Assembly: GCF_003710825.1 (NCBI RefSeq) | Contig: NZ_RHHQ01000011.1 | Location: 1-64,000 of the forward strand | Length of the DNA: 64,000 bases | Reading direction: 5' to 3' | Source: Brevibacillus fluminis | GTDB taxonomy: Bacteria > Bacillota > Bacilli > Brevibacillales > Brevibacillaceae | Shown here: in pieces, positions 57,278-64,000 of the stretch | Layout of the letters: the number at the start of each line of letters is the position of its first letter | Numbering within the stretch: position 1 is the first letter of the stretch | Program-made: the position numbers and the translations under genes | The notes under the pieces: generated by a model | Databases searched by the model: none | What the model was told of the DNA's origin: nothing | The model's input: the letters and a program-made list of their open reading frames with translations, nothing else

Positions 57278-58240
57278 TTGAAAAAAGCGATTGTCGTTGG
57301 AGCAACTGGCGGTACAGGAGCCGCTATTTTGGAAGAGCTTGCCAAACGTGGGATTCCCGTGATTGCCTTTGGGAGATCTGTTCAGAAGTTGGAACAACTT
57401 AAAGTAAGGCTGGGAAACCCGGAGAATGTTACGATTGCAACGGGTGATGCTTTTCGTCCGAATGACATCATCAAGGCGGCGGAAGGTGCGGATGTCCTGT
57501 TCCATTGCGCGAACGTGCCTTATCATGAGATGGAGCGCAAGCTGATTCCTCTTGGAGAATCAGTGATGGTGGCGGCTGACCAGCTCGACTTGAAGGTGGT
57601 TGCGATCGACGGTATTTATCCTTATGGAAGAAGACAGATGGACCGAGTGACCGAGGATCATCCGAAGCAGCCGCATACAAGAAAAGGAAAGACAAGGCTT
57701 GCCTACGAGAAAATGCTATTCGACCGCCGGTGGAGCCGGGCCAAGGTCATGATCGTCCGTTTGCCGGATTATTATGGTCCCACGGCGAACGAGGCTTCTT
57801 ATCTGGGCTCGACGCTTGAGGCAATCGCAGCTGGCAAGATGGCATTTTTTATCGGCAACCTTCGTATTCCTCGGGAATTCGTGTACTTGCCGGACGCGGC
57901 ATTCATGATTACGGAGCTGGCTGGTAGAGATGATACCTATGGAGAGAATTGGCATATACCTGGCGCAGGCCAGATTTCGGGAAGGGAGTTTGTGAGAATC
58001 GCCCAGCAGGCTAGTGGAAGCGCCAAACCGGTCGTTCCGCTCGGCAGAATAGGACTATCATTGCTCGGCATGGGTGTGCCAGTTATGAAGGAGGTAGTAG
58101 AAATGCTTTATTTGACCGAAGAACCGCTTGTTTTGAGCGGAGAAAAATACGTGCGGTTGATCGGACCTGTGCGGGCAACGGCCTACGAGAAAGGAATCAC
58201 GGATACGATTCGGGCATGGCAAAACAAAAATCGTTCTTAA
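57278..58240 (+). CDS. NAD-dependent epimerase/dehydratase family protein
   Basis: 320-residue extended SDR. Nucleotide motif IVVGATGGTGAAILEELAKRG at the N terminus (about residues 4-24) and the YEKML Tyr-Lys-type region near 145. FHCANVPYHEMERK near 80 also fits extended SDRs. TTG 57278 follows GAGGTG; the ATG at 57233 lies in operator O3 and has no binding site. A shorter paralogue is encoded at 61929. Substrate unknown. First gene under the TetR motif pair O2/O3. Confidence 0.82.
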   Translation: MKKAIVVGATGGTGAAILEELAKRGIPVIAFGRSVQKLEQLKVRLGNPENVTIATGDAFRPNDIIKAAEGADVLFHCANVPYHEMERKLIPLGESVMVAADQLDLKVVAIDGIYPYGRRQMDRVTEDHPKQPHTRKGKTRLAYEKMLFDRRWSRAKVMIVRLPDYYGPTANEASYLGSTLEAIAAGKMAFFIGNLRIPREFVYLPDAAFMITELAGRDDTYGENWHIPGAGQISGREFVRIAQQASGSAKPVVPLGRIGLSLLGMGVPVMKEVVEMLYLTEEPLVLSGEKYVRLIGPVRATAYEKGITDTIRAWQNKNRS

Positions 58241-58254
58241 TTTGAATCAAAGGA

Positions 58255-58271
58255 ATTGATTGATCACTAAC
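58255..58271. promoter_or_regulatory. operator-like motif O4
   Basis: ATTGATTGATCACTAAC, a variant of the same motif, between the epimerase-like and quinone-reductase genes. Confidence 0.55.
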
Positions 58272-58291
58272 GAATTTGGAGGGAAGAGAAA

Positions 58292-58882
58292 ATGAACCAT
58301 TTGATCATTTATGCGCATCCTCGAAAAAAGAGCTTTAATCACGCGATTTTGGACACGGTGACGGAAAGCTGCCGTCAAGAAGGGCATGAGGTTGTTGTTC
58401 GGGATTTGTACAGTATCGGTTTTCAACCTGCGCTTGGCCCGAGCGAAATGCTCGGTGGAGTGGAAGAGGATGTCGTTCAAGAACAAACCTATGTATCGTG
58501 GGCGGATCATGTCGTGTTTATCTATCCGCTATGGTGGGCGGGAATGCCAGCAATCCTGAAAGGATATATCGACCGCGTATTTTCGTACGGATTCGCCTAC
58601 AAATATGTCAATGGGGTGCAAACTAGGTTGCTGGCTGGTAAGAGGGCGACACTTATCCATACGCAGAACAAGTCCCAGGAGGAATATGAAGCAAACGGGA
58701 TTGAGAATGCAATGAATCTTACGATAGATAAAGCAATACTCGAATATTGCGGTTTTACATTGAATCGTCATCTCGTTTTCGACTCGATCGTCGACTCGAC
58801 CACCGAGGAACGGAATGATTGGCTCGCTCAGCTTCCGAGACGGATGTACAGTCCTTCGACGACAAATAGAAGGCGGACGTGA
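58292..58882 (+). CDS. NAD(P)H-dependent quinone reductase (flavodoxin fold)
   Basis: 196-residue member of the NQO1/MdaB/KefF family. FMN/FAD site IIYAHPRKKSFNHAI (about residue 4), IYPLWWAGMPAILKGYIDRVFSYGFAY (about 75) and the long insertion typical of two-electron quinone reductases. It would reduce quinones without making radicals, a detoxifying step. GGAGGGAAGAG precedes ATG 58292. Operator motifs stand before and after it. Confidence 0.88.
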   Translation: MNHLIIYAHPRKKSFNHAILDTVTESCRQEGHEVVVRDLYSIGFQPALGPSEMLGGVEEDVVQEQTYVSWADHVVFIYPLWWAGMPAILKGYIDRVFSYGFAYKYVNGVQTRLLAGKRATLIHTQNKSQEEYEANGIENAMNLTIDKAILEYCGFTLNRHLVFDSIVDSTTEERNDWLAQLPRRMYSPSTTNRRRT

Positions 58883-58906
58883 AGAGTAGTCTCTATTTGA
58901 ATAAAA

Positions 58907-58925
58907 GTAAGTGATCAATAACTAA
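58907..58925. promoter_or_regulatory. operator-like motif O5
   Basis: GTAAGTGATCAATAACTAA (reverse TTAGTTATTGATCACTTAC), just before the MFS gene. Confidence 0.6.
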
Positions 58926-58944
58926 TTAAAAGGAGAGATGTATC

Positions 58945-60426
58945 ATGAGTTCCAAAAAGAAAGAGATGTCGTCGTCAGCACAGCATGGTACACAATATCG
59001 TTGGTGGGCGCTCATCGCGCTTGCGCTTGCTCAATTCCTCGTCATACTTGATGCGTCCATCGTCAACATCGCGCTTCCATCCTTGGCTGCAGATCTTCAC
59101 TTGGATACAAATACGCTTAGTTGGGTGATCACGGCTTATGTTTTGCCGTTTGGAGGACTACTGCTTCTGGGGGGGAGGCTGTCCGACCGGTACGGACATC
59201 GACAGTTGTTCATTATCGGGGTTACCGGATTCGTGATCGCTTCGGCAGCTGTGGGATTCGCGAGCTCGGGAACATGGCTATTGACTGCAAGAGCGGTGCA
59301 GGGCGGTTCGGCCGCGATGCTTGCTCCGGCGGCGCTTGCCCTCGTCACAAGGCTGTTCACGAATCCTCAGGACCGGGCGAATGCTCTTGGCATCTGGGGG
59401 GCGGTCGCCGGTATTGGCAGCGTCGCGGGTGTGCTGCTGGGAGGAGTATTGACTTCTTCTTTCGGCTGGCCTTCGGTGTTCTACGTGAATGTTCCCGTAG
59501 GTCTTTTGATAATAGCGGTGACACCCTTTCTCATCACAAAAGATAAGCCGGGAAAACGCGCAAGTCTGGATTTGCCTGGAGCGGCCGCTGTAACCGCAGG
59601 CATTGTCGCGTTAGTTGCTGCGCTCTCGGGAACTGAACGAGTTGGCTGGACATCTCCATTGACACTGTCGCTTGCTGGCGTATCGGTTATGTTGCTTGCC
59701 TCGTTTGTCTTCATTGAACGCCGTGCCTCGAACCCGCTTGTGCCGCTGGAAGTATTTCGCAATAAGTCAGTATTGAGTGGCAATCTGGTGATGTTCCTCA
59801 TTGGAGGAGCGACGACGGGACTGTTCTTCGCGCTGTCGGTCTATATGCAGCAGGTGCTTCATTATGACGCGATGAAGGCGGGCCTTACCCAGCTTCCGTT
59901 AGCGGGAGCGCTTGTCGCGATAGCGGGAGTCGTACCGGTGGTAATCCAAAAGCTCGGGACGCGACTGACGCTTGCTGCTTCATTGCTTTTGTTCGCCGCA
60001 GGATTAATCTGGCTGTCTTTGGCGCCGAGCAATGCATCGTTTGTCGTTCATCTGCTTGGACCTAGCATTGCGATCGGAATCGGGCTGGGAGGAGCTTTCG
60101 TCGCCGGGACGGAGTTGGCGGTCCATGGAGTGGGTGCCAACGAAGCGGGGATGGCCAGCGGACTTGTCAATACGAGTCAGCAAATCGGAGGAGCCATCGG
60201 GCTTGCCGTATTAGCGACCTTATCGGCGATCAAAACAAGAGCTTTATTGGAGGGAGGAATGAACGTGCCGCAAGCATTGACCGGTGGATTTGCTTGGGTG
60301 TTCCTCGGGGCAGCCGCCTTCGCCGTCATAGGGGCGATCATTGTCCTCACGGTTGTTCGGCCTTCATTGTCACGTGGTGTTATTAATCAATCAATAACTA
60401 TAGGGGAAAAGGGTAATCGCCCATGA
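58945..60426 (+). CDS. DHA2-family MFS multidrug efflux transporter
   Basis: 493-residue carrier with 14 membrane segments. Motif D1 LAQFLVILDASIVNIALPSL (about residue 28), motif A GGRLSDRYGHRQ (about 75) and motif C-like GPSIAIGIGLGGAFVAGTE. DHA2 (QacA/EmrB) pumps export drugs and hydrophobic toxins with protons. AAAAGGAGAG precedes ATG 58945. It overlaps the multicopper oxidase start by ATGA, so both are made together. Confidence 0.92.
   Translation: MSSKKKEMSSSAQHGTQYRWWALIALALAQFLVILDASIVNIALPSLAADLHLDTNTLSWVITAYVLPFGGLLLLGGRLSDRYGHRQLFIIGVTGFVIASAAVGFASSGTWLLTARAVQGGSAAMLAPAALALVTRLFTNPQDRANALGIWGAVAGIGSVAGVLLGGVLTSSFGWPSVFYVNVPVGLLIIAVTPFLITKDKPGKRASLDLPGAAAVTAGIVALVAALSGTERVGWTSPLTLSLAGVSVMLLASFVFIERRASNPLVPLEVFRNKSVLSGNLVMFLIGGATTGLFFALSVYMQQVLHYDAMKAGLTQLPLAGALVAIAGVVPVVIQKLGTRLTLAASLLLFAAGLIWLSLAPSNASFVVHLLGPSIAIGIGLGGAFVAGTELAVHGVGANEAGMASGLVNTSQQIGGAIGLAVLATLSAIKTRALLEGGMNVPQALTGGFAWVFLGAAAFAVIGAIIVLTVVRPSLSRGVINQSITIGEKGNRP
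60386..60400. promoter_or_regulatory. operator-like motif O6
   Basis: ATCAATCAATAACTA, weaker copy of the motif inside the end of the MFS gene, before the oxidase start. Confidence 0.4.
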
Positions 60427-61892
60427 CTATGAAGATAAGCTCTACAAGACAGCGCATCATCGGGGGACTCCTGCTGCTCTTGATCGGCATCGCGATTAGC
60501 GTCTATTTTTGGCAAATGCGGCTTCAGAAACCGCTAGAAATCGATATGGCCCACCATCAACACAGCTCGGGTGCCGTTTCCCAATTAGGGATGCATGATC
60601 ATTCTCCGACAGGCGTTTCCTGCGAGAAGTTCGTAGCCAAAGAGGCACCGGGACCGACCCGGAAGTTCGATTTGACGGCTGCACGGACTGTCCTTCAACT
60701 GGACAACGGCGAGACGGTCGATGCGTGGACCTTCAACGGCACTTCGCCGGGTCCGGAAATTCGTGTTACAGAAGGCGATCGAGTCGTCGTTACGCTCCGC
60801 AACAAGGACATTGACGAAGGGGTTACACTTCACTGGCACGGGATCAATGCTCCATGTTCGCAGGATGGCGTTGCTGGTGTGACGCAGGACGCCGTACGAC
60901 CGGGAGAACAGTTTACGTATACGTTTGTCGCATCGGCTCCAGGCACTTATTGGTACCATTCTCATCAGATGAGCTCGATTCAGGCGAAAAAGGGACTTTT
61001 GGGATCGATCGTAGTCGAACCCCGGGAGCCCTCCGCTCCGTTTTCCGCCGCGAAGGAGGTAAACGCGCTTTTTCAACGCTTGGATTCCAGCATGTTATTG
61101 AACGGCAGTAGTAAAGCCTTGAGCGTACCAGGAAAAGCTGGTGAACAAATACGGCTGAGGCTGACCAATGGGGACAATGAAACGATGAACTTCTCGGTAG
61201 ACGGAGCCCCCTTCCAGGTGATTGCAATGGACGGCCGCGATTTGCATGAACCCGGTCACTTAAGCGGGGTAATGATTCCGGTTGGAGCAGGCCAACGCTA
61301 CGATCTGCTCATCCGGCTTCCCGAATCGAAGAAGGTCATTGTAAAAAGCCAATCAGCCACGGGCTTGTCAATTATGCTTGGCAGCGGCAACGAACCGGAA
61401 CTCACGGAAGGAGGGGCGATGTTTTCGTTCGTCGATTACGGTACCCCTCAGCCAGACGATCCAATCTCTAAACGTAAGCCAGACCGTAGTTACGTGTTAA
61501 GGCTCGGCCAATCCCTCTTCGTCAAAACGATCAATGGACATTCATTCCACGAGATCCCTCCTATTAACGTGAAGGAGGGGGAGCGTGTGCACATTACCCT
61601 TATTAATGAGGGCGGCGGCGATCATCCGTTCCACATTCACGGTCATACTCTCCGCGTAATCAGCCAAAACGGCACTCCACTCACGGGCAGCCCAGTCTAT
61701 CTGGACACTCTTCTCATGAAAGAAGGAGAATCCTACGAGGTGGAGCTGGTGGCCGACAATCCGGGCTTATGGATGGCACACTGTCACAATCTCGGGCATG
61801 CCTCGATGGGAATGACCATGATGTTGAACTATGAGGGAATCACGACGCCGTACCGAGTGGGAACCAAGTCGGGTAACCTTCCCGATTTATAA
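60423..61892 (+). CDS. multicopper oxidase
   Basis: 489-residue laccase-type protein with an N-terminal membrane anchor or signal segment (about residues 13-30) and a His-rich linker (MAHHQHSS). All four copper motifs are present: HWHG (about 138), WYHSH (about 177), HPFHIHGH (about 401) and HCHNLGHASMGM (about 454). It oxidises phenols, metal ions or similar compounds with O2 outside the membrane. Translationally coupled to the efflux pump, so the pair may export and then oxidise a toxic phenolic compound (inference). Confidence 0.92.
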   Translation: MTMKISSTRQRIIGGLLLLLIGIAISVYFWQMRLQKPLEIDMAHHQHSSGAVSQLGMHDHSPTGVSCEKFVAKEAPGPTRKFDLTAARTVLQLDNGETVDAWTFNGTSPGPEIRVTEGDRVVVTLRNKDIDEGVTLHWHGINAPCSQDGVAGVTQDAVRPGEQFTYTFVASAPGTYWYHSHQMSSIQAKKGLLGSIVVEPREPSAPFSAAKEVNALFQRLDSSMLLNGSSKALSVPGKAGEQIRLRLTNGDNETMNFSVDGAPFQVIAMDGRDLHEPGHLSGVMIPVGAGQRYDLLIRLPESKKVIVKSQSATGLSIMLGSGNEPELTEGGAMFSFVDYGTPQPDDPISKRKPDRSYVLRLGQSLFVKTINGHSFHEIPPINVKEGERVHITLINEGGGDHPFHIHGHTLRVISQNGTPLTGSPVYLDTLLMKEGESYEVELVADNPGLWMAHCHNLGHASMGMTMMLNYEGITTPYRVGTKSGNLPDL

Positions 61893-61928
61893 AATCGAAA
61901 ACCAAAAATGAATCCAGGAGTGATCACG

Positions 61929-62687
61929 ATGAAGAAAGCTATGGTTGTAAGAGTCGGTAAGGGAATAGGCTGCCTGCTGGTTGAGAGATTAATCAGGGCT
62001 GGCGTAGATGTAGTTGCCTACTCCGGATCGCGACACAAACTTGCAGCGTTGGAAGAAACCCTTGATCAATCCCCACATCTGCACACTGTGCTCGGGGACG
62101 TCAAAGATTCAGAGGGTCTACTCGCCGCCGCTACGAATGGAGTCGACGTTATTTTTTGCGGCATTTATCTTACCTATGACGAGAATCCGGATAAGGTTAG
62201 ACAGATGCTGGAGGCTGTGGAGATGGTTTCGGAGAAGACTGGAGCCAAAGTAGTCACGATTGAAGGCGTCTATCGTCCCTCAGGCGAGAATGAACAGGCG
62301 TTACGATTGAATGCACGGTATATGCGTCTGATTAGTCCTGAGCTGTACGGGGGGCAAGTTACAAATACGATCGTTCATTATTTGCTCAAAGAAATCGCAA
62401 ACGGTAAGACGGTCAAGTCGTTCTTACGCCCTGAGATTAGGCGACAGTATCTGTACGCAGTTGATGCCGCCGTAGACGCATTGGAGCTTGCCTCGAATGA
62501 TTCGGCTTTCGGGGAAATATGGTATCTCTGCGGCGGCCCCGCTATTACTGAGGAAGAGTTGATCGGATTTGCCGGTTCGGTCGTTCACAGCATCCCTCGC
62601 ATCGATAAGATTGGCGGTTGGAAACGGAGACTGCTTCAATGGTATGTGCCGAGAACAAAAGAGATTCTTCCCCCCGCCTCCACTTAA
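61929..62687 (+). pseudogene. NAD(P)-binding epimerase-like protein, C-terminally truncated
   Basis: 252 codons from ATG 61929 (AGGAG 8 nt upstream). It is related to the protein encoded at 57278 but about 65 residues shorter, and its dinucleotide motif is degraded (VVRVGKGIGCLLVE lacks the GxxGxxG pattern). The last six codons are read from the tmRNA-like att sequence D (ILPPAST), so insertion or excision at that site cut the gene. It may still make a protein; activity is doubtful. Confidence 0.65.
62669..62683 (+). repeat. att-like site D
   Basis: TCCCCCCGCCTCCAC, identical to 30730-30744 in the tmRNA 3' end, forming the end of the truncated epimerase-like gene and standing 50 bp from a serine-recombinase tail. 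Confidence 0.55.
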
Positions 62688-62711
62688 GTACTGAAAATAG
62701 AGGCCAACGCC

Positions 62712-62733
62712 GCCGGACTGGCGGTTTTTTTAT
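62712..62733. terminator. terminator-like hairpin after att D
   Basis: GCCGCCGGACTGGCGG (62709-62724) folds into a short GC stem followed by T7. It again places a terminator just downstream of an att-like copy. Confidence 0.6.
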
Positions 62734-62930
62734 TTATATAGATAGAAACTTTCTAATCGTCCAATTGGTTTCGTTGTTCTCAATGACAATTTCACGGAAC
62801 ATTGATTGTACTAGCTGCTTTTGTGTAGCTGGTTCGATGTATGCCCAGTTCTCATTTAGGTTTAACATAATCTGTTTCAGCTCAGCAGTCGTCAATTGAT
62901 TGCTGTAATCTTCCTCTTTAAACTCCTCTT
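62734..62930 (-). pseudogene. large serine recombinase tail
   Basis: About 65 codons on the minus strand ending at the TAA read from 62736-62734. The translation includes NQLTTAELKQIMLNLNENW and ends IVIENNETNWTIRKFLSI, typical of the last segment of large serine recombinases. An in-frame stop precedes it. It is a different recombinase from the remnant at 55950. Confidence 0.65.
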
Positions 62931-62949
62931 AAATCGATTTCATTAATAG

Positions 62950-62981
62950 TAAAAGGTCGCCTGAAAAGGCGACCTTTTACG
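62950..62981. terminator. bidirectional terminator
   Basis: AAAAGGTCGCCT/AAGGCGACCTTTT stem with a 3-nt loop; serves the minus-strand secreted protein gene. Confidence 0.9.
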
Positions 62982-62991
62982 TGAATTTTAG

Positions 62992-63411
62992 TTAGTTCGT
63001 CAAAGCGTATGTATATACATTGTAGCTTGAACCAACAGATGTATTTGTAACGAATGGATCGATCCTAATGGTATAGGTAGTTCCAGCTACTAAATTAACA
63101 TCTACATAGTCGATTGTCTCGGAAGTAACGCTAGTACCAACTTTTAATCGGAGGAACTGGCCACCAGCTTTAGAGTAAGATATTTGAAAACGCATTTTTT
63201 GCGTTTTTTGAGCCGTGAATGTGTAATAATCTTGAGGATCCGACCCGTTTAAATCTCCCGTGATTTGGTTCCCATCAGCTGCAGCAAAATGACTTGCAGT
63301 GGCAACGGTGTTGTTAGGCTCGACATCAGAGTAGGTAGCAGCAAATGCAGATGAAGATACTCCTAATAATAGGGTTAAAGCTAGAATACTAGTTGCAGTA
63401 AACTTTTTCAT
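62992..63411 (-). CDS. secreted PPC-domain-like protein
   Basis: 139-residue exported protein. Signal peptide about residues 1-24 (MKKF, hydrophobic core, SSAFAA). The mature part is one beta-sandwich of the bacterial pre-peptidase C-terminal type: DVEPNNTVATASHF, GDLNGSDPQDYYTFTA and LVAGTTYTIRIDPF. Such domains usually sit at the end of secreted proteases; here the domain stands alone. AGGAGG precedes ATG 63411. It has its own terminator. The role is unknown. Confidence 0.82.
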   Translation of the reverse strand: MKKFTATSILALTLLLGVSSSAFAATYSDVEPNNTVATASHFAAADGNQITGDLNGSDPQDYYTFTAQKTQKMRFQISYSKAGGQFLRLKVGTSVTSETIDYVDVNLVAGTTYTIRIDPFVTNTSVGSSYNVYTYALTN

Positions 63412-63542
63412 CTCAAAACCTCCTAATATTTAGAAACAACTAAAAAATAACATATATTGAAAATAAAGTAAATGTATAATTTGTAAATTATTGTAATGAC
63501 ATGCAATGTGGTGTAGTAAAATAGTATTTATGTGATCAAGTT

Positions 63543-63904
63543 ATGAGCCAGTTCGTTGATCCAGACACCGGTGAGTTTTTTATGAGGAGCAGAACATCCG
63601 ACCGACGGATGAGATCGTCAAGGTATTCCGCCCAGTCGGCCGCAGTTCGAAATTTGTCAAAATCAAAGCCAGCCAGAAGGCAAAGCGACGGCTCAGGAAG
63701 CTGTCACTCGCCGAGGCTGGCTTTTTGTTGAAAATTTCGCCGTAAGCTAGCGAGGGAGCTAACCTGCTGCATGGCGACAACGAGCGGGGCCAAAAGGGCA
63801 TGCCGCTTACGGTAAAAGACCTAAGATTGCAGACTGTTCATAATGGGGAGCCATTGTTTTGCGAGGTGGCTTTTAGTCAGAATCGAAAAAGGAGTAGTTT
63901 TTGA
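63543..63904 (+). pseudogene. decayed phage/plasmid-type protein gene
   Basis: The first frame reads MSQFVDPDTGEFF and shifts within a T6 tract (63576-63581). The next frame gives EEQNIRPTDEIVKVFRPVGR up to a TAA near 63743, after which the same frame stays open (ASEGANLLHGDNERGQKGMP) to TGA 63904. The pattern (VDPDTGE start, basic middle, LLH..KGMPLT) resembles N-terminal parts of phage or plasmid HTH/replication-associated proteins. At least one frameshift and one stop mark it as broken. Confidence 0.5.
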
Positions 63905-64000
63905 AACGATCAAAATAGGGTCCAGAACGAAATGTTTTAAATTTGTTTCCAATAATGTAAATATCTATCTAGCGAAGTAAGAACGGAGTCAGCTTGAACT
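63905..64000. other. end of window
   Basis: No feature recognised. Confidence 0.3.

Larger units (their letters stand above)
50837..62683. mobile_element. genomic island 2 at ssrA (patchwork)
   Basis: DNA between att-like copies C and D. It contains a phage-type XRE regulator, decayed helicase and recombinase genes, a salvage operon and a TetR-controlled detoxification cluster. The GC-rich TetR cluster differs in base use from the AT-rich start, pointing to several sources. Copy D matches only 15 bp, so the right boundary is tentative. Confidence 0.4.

Overview
The window reads as a chromosomal segment of a low-to-moderate GC Gram-positive bacterium of the Paenibacillaceae, most like Brevibacillus. 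The evidence is the gene order (TPR protein-trxB-rapZ-yvcK-whiA-crh, clpP, sigL, cggR..gapA-pgk-tpiA-gpmI-eno, secG-rnr-smpB-ssrA), the Crh paralogue of HPr, a CtsR box at clpP, a CggR operator, a SAM-I riboswitch and AGGAGG-type ribosome binding sites. The genus is an inference from overall look; no 16S rRNA gene is present.

Core part (1-30750). Four tRNA genes (Asp, Phe, Lys, Gly) lead into a TPR protein and trxB. The rapZ-yvcK-whiA-crh cell-envelope/carbon operon follows, then clpP on the opposite strand with its CtsR/sigma-A promoter, a secreted stalk-domain protein and tRNA-Arg. sigL (rpoN) is preceded by what looks like its own sigma-54 promoter and a distal inverted repeat. Next come small redox genes, a nitroreductase and the glycolytic operon behind a CggR operator. 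An NhaC-type antiporter gene sits between cggR and gapA. A divergent Fur-controlled siderophore uptake locus, a membrane-anchored cytochrome c and the secG, rnr, smpB, ssrA block complete the core.

Accessory part (30750-64000). The 3' end of the tmRNA gene with its downstream flank (30729-30754) is repeated perfectly at 50811-50836, almost fully at 50621-50642 and partly at 62669-62683. The DNA between these copies therefore looks like tandem genomic islands stacked at ssrA. Island 1 (about 31-50.6 kb, visibly AT-richer) holds a sigma-54 promoter, a dedicated sigma-54 activator with a PAS domain, and a catabolic set: CoA ligase, BadI/MenB-like hydrolase, acyl-CoA dehydrogenase, enoyl-CoA hydratases, 3-hydroxyacyl-CoA dehydrogenase, thiolase, EtfBA, FadF-type ETF:quinone oxidoreductase, class III aminotransferase, M20 deacylase, an amino-acid permease and a DUF3311/sodium:solute symporter pair. 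Together these can be read as uptake, deamination, CoA activation, hydrolytic ring opening and beta-oxidation of an unknown, perhaps cyclic, amino acid or carboxylate. Island 2 (about 50.8-62.7 kb) is a patchwork: an XRE regulator, a broken helicase joined to a broken membrane-protein gene, a SAM-riboswitch-controlled mmuP-mmuM salvage operon, a large-serine-recombinase remnant, and a compact TetR regulon (epimerase-like protein, flavodoxin-fold quinone reductase, DHA2 efflux pump, multicopper oxidase, second epimerase-like protein) with a shared operator-like motif in front of most units. The second epimerase gene is cut off at the last att-like copy, followed by another serine-recombinase tail, a secreted PPC-type protein and a decayed phage/plasmid-type gene.

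All functions are assigned from reading translated sequence and motifs by eye; no database search was run.
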